Shown piece after piece: positions 60,949 to 64,000 of a stretch of DNA of 64,000 nucleotides (positions are counted from its first letter, which is position 1; the number at the start of each line of letters is the position of its first letter). Source of the stretch: Zeimonas sp050187175. GTDB lineage: Bacteria; Pseudomonadota; Gammaproteobacteria; Burkholderiales; Burkholderiaceae_E. The notes beneath the pieces were generated by a model. The model was given only the letters and a program-made list of their open reading frames with translations, was not told where the DNA came from and ran no database searches. The stretch is from the NCBI GenBank assembly GCA_050187175.1, contig JBFWXS010000007.1, forward strand, positions 79,281 through 143,280. The letters run 5' to 3'. The translations under genes were made by a program, and so were the position numbers.

Positions 60949-61038
60949 ACGGACCGGACGGCAGTCAGCGGATCCACTCAACGGCGCCTACGCCCGAACG
61001 GCGCCGGACACGCCAATGAGCTGGCCGTGGGGCGCTGC

Positions 61039-62109
61039 TCACACGACTGTGACCGTGAACACGGTCGGAAAGTCGTAGGGCAGCTTTTGCCAAGGACCGG
61101 CCACCTCATTGGCGTAGTACACCCAGCCACGATGCAATTCCGCAGGCAAGACCTTCGTACCTTCGCCGCCGACACCGATGTAGGTGCGGCCACCAAGCTT
61201 TGGCTCGGAATCGATTGAATCGATCATCAACGGAAACGACTCAGGCAAGCCCTCTCCACCCTGCGTCCACGTGTGGCCGCCGTCGCGACTGGCGACGAAA
61301 ACCGCATCAGCCCCAGCGGCGCGGCGCCAATTCGTTGGCACGCCCCGCGCGAGCGCCGAGAGGATGAGATTCTGCCCCTCGGGAAGATGCAGCGGAACGC
61401 TATGCTGGCGCTCCATCCCGGCCGACATCGGCACCCAGGACCGGCCGGCGTCTTGACTGCGATAGAGCCCATAACCGTTCGGGGGCACCGGAGGATGCGG
61501 ACCGCCGATAGGGCCGCCGCCGCCGGTTGCCGCGAACAGCACATCGGCCTGCTGCGGGTGCTGCGCAAGCACATGAACGTCGGCATCGATCGAATCGACG
61601 ACGTCGGTCCAGCTCTGCCCGCCATCATCGCTGTAGATCAGACCACCGATCTGTACTGCGGCGTAGATGCGTTCGGGAGAGCGGCGGTCGATGAGGATGT
61701 GACGAATGTGCGCCGGAATCCGATCTATGTGGTAGCGCCAATTGCGCTCCCTGGCCAAGGCCGTGACCGCCACACACTCCTGCCAGGTCCGCCCCCCGTC
61801 GCGGCTGCGGTACAGCGCCGCCGGCTCGCAGCCGACGTACAGCATGTTCGGGTCTGTGGGGGCCACGGAAATGCAGCGAACACCCGCAGGCAGCGAGCCT
61901 GCGCCGATGGCTTCAGCCTGCCCCGTATCCGGGTCGACATTGAAGACACCGGCCTGGCGGGTGGCAACGTACAAGCTCCGGCCGTTGCCACTGCGCACCA
62001 CGGAACTTACTTCGAAGTCCGGCAACATTGTTCGCCGCAACGACCAGCCATCAGACGTTTCAGCCATCAGCAGCAAACCGCGCTCCGTACCGACGAGGAC
62101 ACGGTTCAT
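61039..62109 (-). CDS. Asp-box (BNR-repeat) beta-propeller protein
   Basis: The 356-residue protein has at least four Asp-box repeats (Y-R-S-R-D-G-G-R-T-W, Y-S-D-D-G-G-Q-S-W, Y-R-S-Q-D-A-G-R-S-W, A-S-R-D-G-G-H-T-W), the mark of sialidase-like or Vps10-like propellers. No signal peptide is visible, so it is predicted to be cytoplasmic. The catalytic role is unknown; such proteins recur in aromatic-catabolic clusters. ATG 62109 has GGAG at good distance; ATG 62130 is an alternative. It heads the leftward operon. Confidence 0.78.
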   Translation of the reverse strand: MNRVLVGTERGLLLMAETSDGWSLRRTMLPDFEVSSVVRSGNGRSLYVATRQAGVFNVDPDTGQAEAIGAGSLPAGVRCISVAPTDPNMLYVGCEPAALYRSRDGGRTWQECVAVTALARERNWRYHIDRIPAHIRHILIDRRSPERIYAAVQIGGLIYSDDGGQSWTDVVDSIDADVHVLAQHPQQADVLFAATGGGGPIGGPHPPVPPNGYGLYRSQDAGRSWVPMSAGMERQHSVPLHLPEGQNLILSALARGVPTNWRRAAGADAVFVASRDGGHTWTQGGEGLPESFPLMIDSIDSEPKLGGRTYIGVGGEGTKVLPAELHRGWVYYANEVAGPWQKLPYDFPTVFTVTVV

Positions 62110-62905
62110 CTCGTCACTCCGGTCAGGCATCTGGCGGCGTTCACGTTGGGGATCGAACCGCTTCTGAACATCAAATGTCTTACTCCTTCGGCGGGCCCAT
62201 CATCGTTAATAGTCTGATTCTATCATCAGACAATTTTGACTGGCAATAAGACATCTGCGCAGTGAGCGTAAGCTGCTGGGCACTGGCCCTGGCTGCGACG
62301 CGGCGGAAGGCGTTGGCCTAACGCAAGTGATGAGGTGCAGGCGTTGTGCTCACAGCCCCACGTACTGCTAGAGCAAAAGCATGGGGTCTCGGTCGTCGAG
62401 CGAGAGGCGCGCTCGAGGCTGTCCTAGGACATCAAGAGGGACTGCCTAGCCATTGCAGCCTCTGGGGAAAAGGGATCTTGGCGAATCACGCGGTACGGAC
62501 CACACCTCGGTCCGGAGAACGGATGTACAGCCGCTGGCATACGAGTTCGGCATTCAGGGGGCGAGCAGCCCCAACGCGTACAGCGAGTGATTCCCGGCTT
62601 GAACCGGGCGAACGTTTAGAACGCGCTCACCCTACGAGCGCCCCAGCAGGGGTTGCCAACGGCCCGATGAGGCGTCATCGATTCGTGCGACGGTGCCGCC
62701 GGCGCCGCCACGCAGGGAGACATCAACGATGAATGGACGCCAGGTATGCGCCAGCCCAGGTGCCCGCAATAAGTCGACCGGATCAAAGACGTACGGCACA
62801 ACCGTGGCAGAACACGGCAAGCCTTTGCAGGGCAGACGCCCCAGCTTGCCGGGTCTGCGCAGAGACGTTCGAGGTGAACGAACTCCCGCTATTCACCTAT
62901 TCCCG
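62110..62905. other. 796-bp intergenic region with promoter for the leftward operon
   Basis: Only the left end is clearly functional (promoter and operator at 62212-62246). Between about 62260 and 62900 short frames occur on both strands, such as 62632-62820 leftward, but none has a ribosome site and recognisable family sequence. It may hold gene remnants. The last bases are the 3' flank of gntR. Confidence 0.5.
62212..62246 (-). promoter_or_regulatory. Promoter with overlapping operator palindrome
   Basis: Leftward, TTGCCA (62241-62246) and TAGAAT (62217-62222) are 18 bases apart. The perfect palindrome GTCTGAT-TCTATC-ATCAGAC (62212-62231) covers the -10, as expected for a repressor site. 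Its TGTCTGA half-site matches the gntR upstream element. Confidence 0.6.
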
Positions 62906-63613
62906 TCAAGGGCGCCGAAGTTGACTCATCCGCACTTGAACGTCGTTACCCGTCCGGCGGATGTGATCACGCATCGCACGTTCAGCGCGAGCGCCATCAC
63001 CGTTCAGAATCGCAGCGAGAATCACCTCGTGCTCATCGTGGGCCTTCTTGGTGGCCGCCACGTTGGATACCACCTGCTGCAGCATTAAATAGGCCGCATG
63101 CTGCAACTGGTCTACCATCCGAACCAAGCGTTCGTTCTCACTCATCTTTACGATGAGCTGATGGAATTCTTCGTTGTACTGCAAATAGATGCTTGGCGAC
63201 CATGCGTCGGCCGAAGCCTTGAAGTTCTTTTCCAGCGACCGCAGCCTTGCCTTGTAGTCGGCCTTGTCGATATTCTGTGCAGCCAAGCGAGCTGCCGCGC
63301 CTTCGAGCGCCTCTCGCACCTGATAAAGCTCGCGCGCATCGTCCGCGGTGAGCCTTCGTACACGAGCCCCTCGCTGATGCTCGACTTCGAGAAGCCCCTC
63401 TGCTTCGAGGCGACCGATCGCCTCGCGTATCGAAGTCCGGCTGGCGCCCAAGGACTCACACAGATCGCTCTCGATCAGGCGCTGGGCAGGCGCCAAGCGC
63501 CCGGTCTTGATGTCTTCGCGGATAGCCTCCACCACCGTCTCGACGACGGAGGGCTGTGATTTGGCCTCGGGAGGAACCTCGGCCTTTCTTCTAGCGGGGG
63601 CGGCAGTCGCCAT
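62906..63613 (-). CDS. GntR-family (FCD-type) transcription regulator
   Basis: The 235-residue protein has an N-terminal winged helix (I-K-T-G-R-L-A-P-A-Q-R-L-I-E-S-D-L-C, G-A-S-R-T-S-I-R-E-A-I-G-R-L) and a helical FCD ligand domain with R-E-A-L-E-G-A-A-A-R-L-A, E-F-H-Q-L-I and the metal-ligand type A-H-D-E-H. FCD regulators usually bind pathway intermediates and repress nearby operons. ATG 63613 gives family-typical length; a TTG at 63712 would add 33 atypical residues. Motifs matching its upstream element occur at three cluster promoters. Confidence 0.87.
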   Translation of the reverse strand: MATAAPARRKAEVPPEAKSQPSVVETVVEAIREDIKTGRLAPAQRLIESDLCESLGASRTSIREAIGRLEAEGLLEVEHQRGARVRRLTADDARELYQVREALEGAAARLAAQNIDKADYKARLRSLEKNFKASADAWSPSIYLQYNEEFHQLIVKMSENERLVRMVDQLQHAAYLMLQQVVSNVAATKKAHDEHEVILAAILNGDGARAERAMRDHIRRTGNDVQVRMSQLRRP

Positions 63614-63880
63614 AGCGTGGGTGCAAAGATGGAGGGTACGCGACAGACGTATCGTGGGGAAACCAATCGTCGGGCCAACGCTTGAACATTCCGTAGCTAT
63701 TACAGGATCCAAGTGATGAGAGAACTGCGATACGGCGGCTTATGCGGCGAAGTCGTTGATTGATCAGCATGATTGCGATCCGACCATTCTGACACAATTT
63801 TCTGTCTGACAATGCGTGCTCGTTGGTCCAAACAACAGCGCCAATCATCTCGAAGACTAGGCGCTGACTGGAGTTGGAGT
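63614..63880. promoter_or_regulatory. gntR upstream region
   Basis: This is non-coding. It contains the gntR promoter/operator candidate at 63784-63812 (TTGTCA, 17-base spacer, GAATGG leftward) and then the junction with the insertion sequence. Confidence 0.5.
63784..63812 (-). promoter_or_regulatory. Promoter/operator element upstream of gntR
   Basis: It is 22 of 29 bases identical to the element at 53018-53046, including TGTCTGACA at 63803-63811 against TGTATGACA. This suggests autoregulation and control of the divergent oxygenase operons. Confidence 0.55.
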
Positions 63881-64000
63881 TGACCCGGTAGCGTGGACAC
63901 CTGATCCTTTGGGATCAAGGAGTCCGACATGCCCAAGACCCGACCGCCGTACCCGGCGGAATTCCGTCAGCAGATGCTCGAGTTGGTGGAGGCTGGCAAG
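63881..64000 (+). mobile_element. Left end of an IS3-family insertion sequence
   Basis: The sequence from 63881 opens with TGACCCGGTAGCGTGGACA, a plausible terminal inverted repeat. A short hairpin TGATCC-TTTG-GGATCA follows at 63902-63917, then AAGGAG and the orfA start. The right end is beyond the window, so direct repeats cannot be checked. Confidence 0.65.
63929..64000 (+). CDS. IS3-family transposase OrfA, N-terminal fragment
   Basis: Only 24 codons are present, reading M-P-K-T-R-P-P-Y-P-A-E-F-R-Q-Q-M-L-E-L-V, the typical start of the helix-turn-helix OrfA protein of IS3-type elements (P-x-E-F-R-x-x-x-L-x-L). It binds the element ends and is normally fused to the catalytic OrfB by frameshifting. 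AAGGAG precedes the ATG. Confidence 0.72.
   Translation, partial: MPKTRPPYPAEFRQQMLELVEAGK

Noticed and set aside
61273..62217. A 314-codon + strand frame opposite the propeller gene
   Set aside because: Its sequence has no family features whereas the - strand has repeated Asp-boxes; it also runs into the promoter region.
62260..62900. Small genes or a transposase remnant in the large gap before gntR
   Set aside because: Short frames on both strands have no ribosome site or recognisable family sequence.
1..64000. CRISPR array
   Set aside because: No regularly spaced direct repeats with unique spacers were seen; the four 30-bp repeats at 4.9-6.2 kb are separated by genes.

Overview
The window is high-GC DNA from a Gram-negative bacterium, most likely a betaproteobacterium of the order Burkholderiales. 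The evidence is a Bug-type tripartite tricarboxylate receptor with a signal peptide, a phthalate-type catabolic inventory, and GC-rich codon use. No rRNA gene, complete tRNA gene or CRISPR array was seen.

Region 1 (1-29.7 kb) is most of a tailed prophage with a long non-contractile (siphovirus-type) tail. It starts in the end of a P4-type primase/helicase, followed by a RuvC-like resolvase, a DUF6362 protein and a non-coding control region rich in repeats. Next come two tandem ParB-methyltransferase fusions and four small leftward genes, each preceded by the same 30-bp element. The rightward late genes are terminase small and large subunits, gpW, portal, S49 protease, decoration protein, major capsid and connectors. 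They continue with tail tube, a tail chaperone pair joined by a probable -1 frameshift, tape measure, tail-tip proteins, holin-like protein and lysozyme.

Region 2 (29.8-39.5 kb) is one tightly packed operon of eight genes that looks like a cargo defence system. It holds a ribbon-helix-helix regulator, a D12-class adenine methyltransferase, an Eco57I-type methyltransferase, an unrecognised 197-residue protein, an AAA ATPase, a McrC-like nuclease, and a second, full-length McrB/McrC pair. This is the best candidate for an undescribed system in the window.

Region 3 (39.6-41.6 kb) is a decayed recombination module. It has a P4-type integrase with two compensating frameshifts, a convergent frameshifted AlpA-like gene, and a tRNA-3'-end-like stretch upstream of the integrase. 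The integrase reads away from that stretch, so it may belong to an island extending to the right rather than to the prophage.

Region 4 (41.6-63.7 kb) is an aromatic-acid catabolic cluster in several operons. It encodes three phthalate-type Rieske oxygenases, one oxygenase reductase, two Zn alcohol dehydrogenases, a Gfo/Idh/MocA dehydrogenase, two 4,5-dihydroxyphthalate-decarboxylase-like proteins and a divergent PanB-like protein. It also encodes an alpha/beta hydrolase with a cysteine nucleophile, a Bug receptor, a class III extradiol dioxygenase, a LigJ-type 4-oxalomesaconate hydratase, an HpcH/HpaI aldolase and a fumarylacetoacetate-hydrolase-family protein. A GntR/FCD regulator lies at the right end. 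Operator-like motifs occur upstream of its gene and of at least three cluster promoters. The inferred logic is oxygenation, re-aromatisation and/or decarboxylation, extradiol ring cleavage, hydration and aldol cleavage to central metabolites. The substrate cannot be named from sequence.

The last about 120 bases are the left end of an IS3-type insertion sequence with the start of its first transposase frame.
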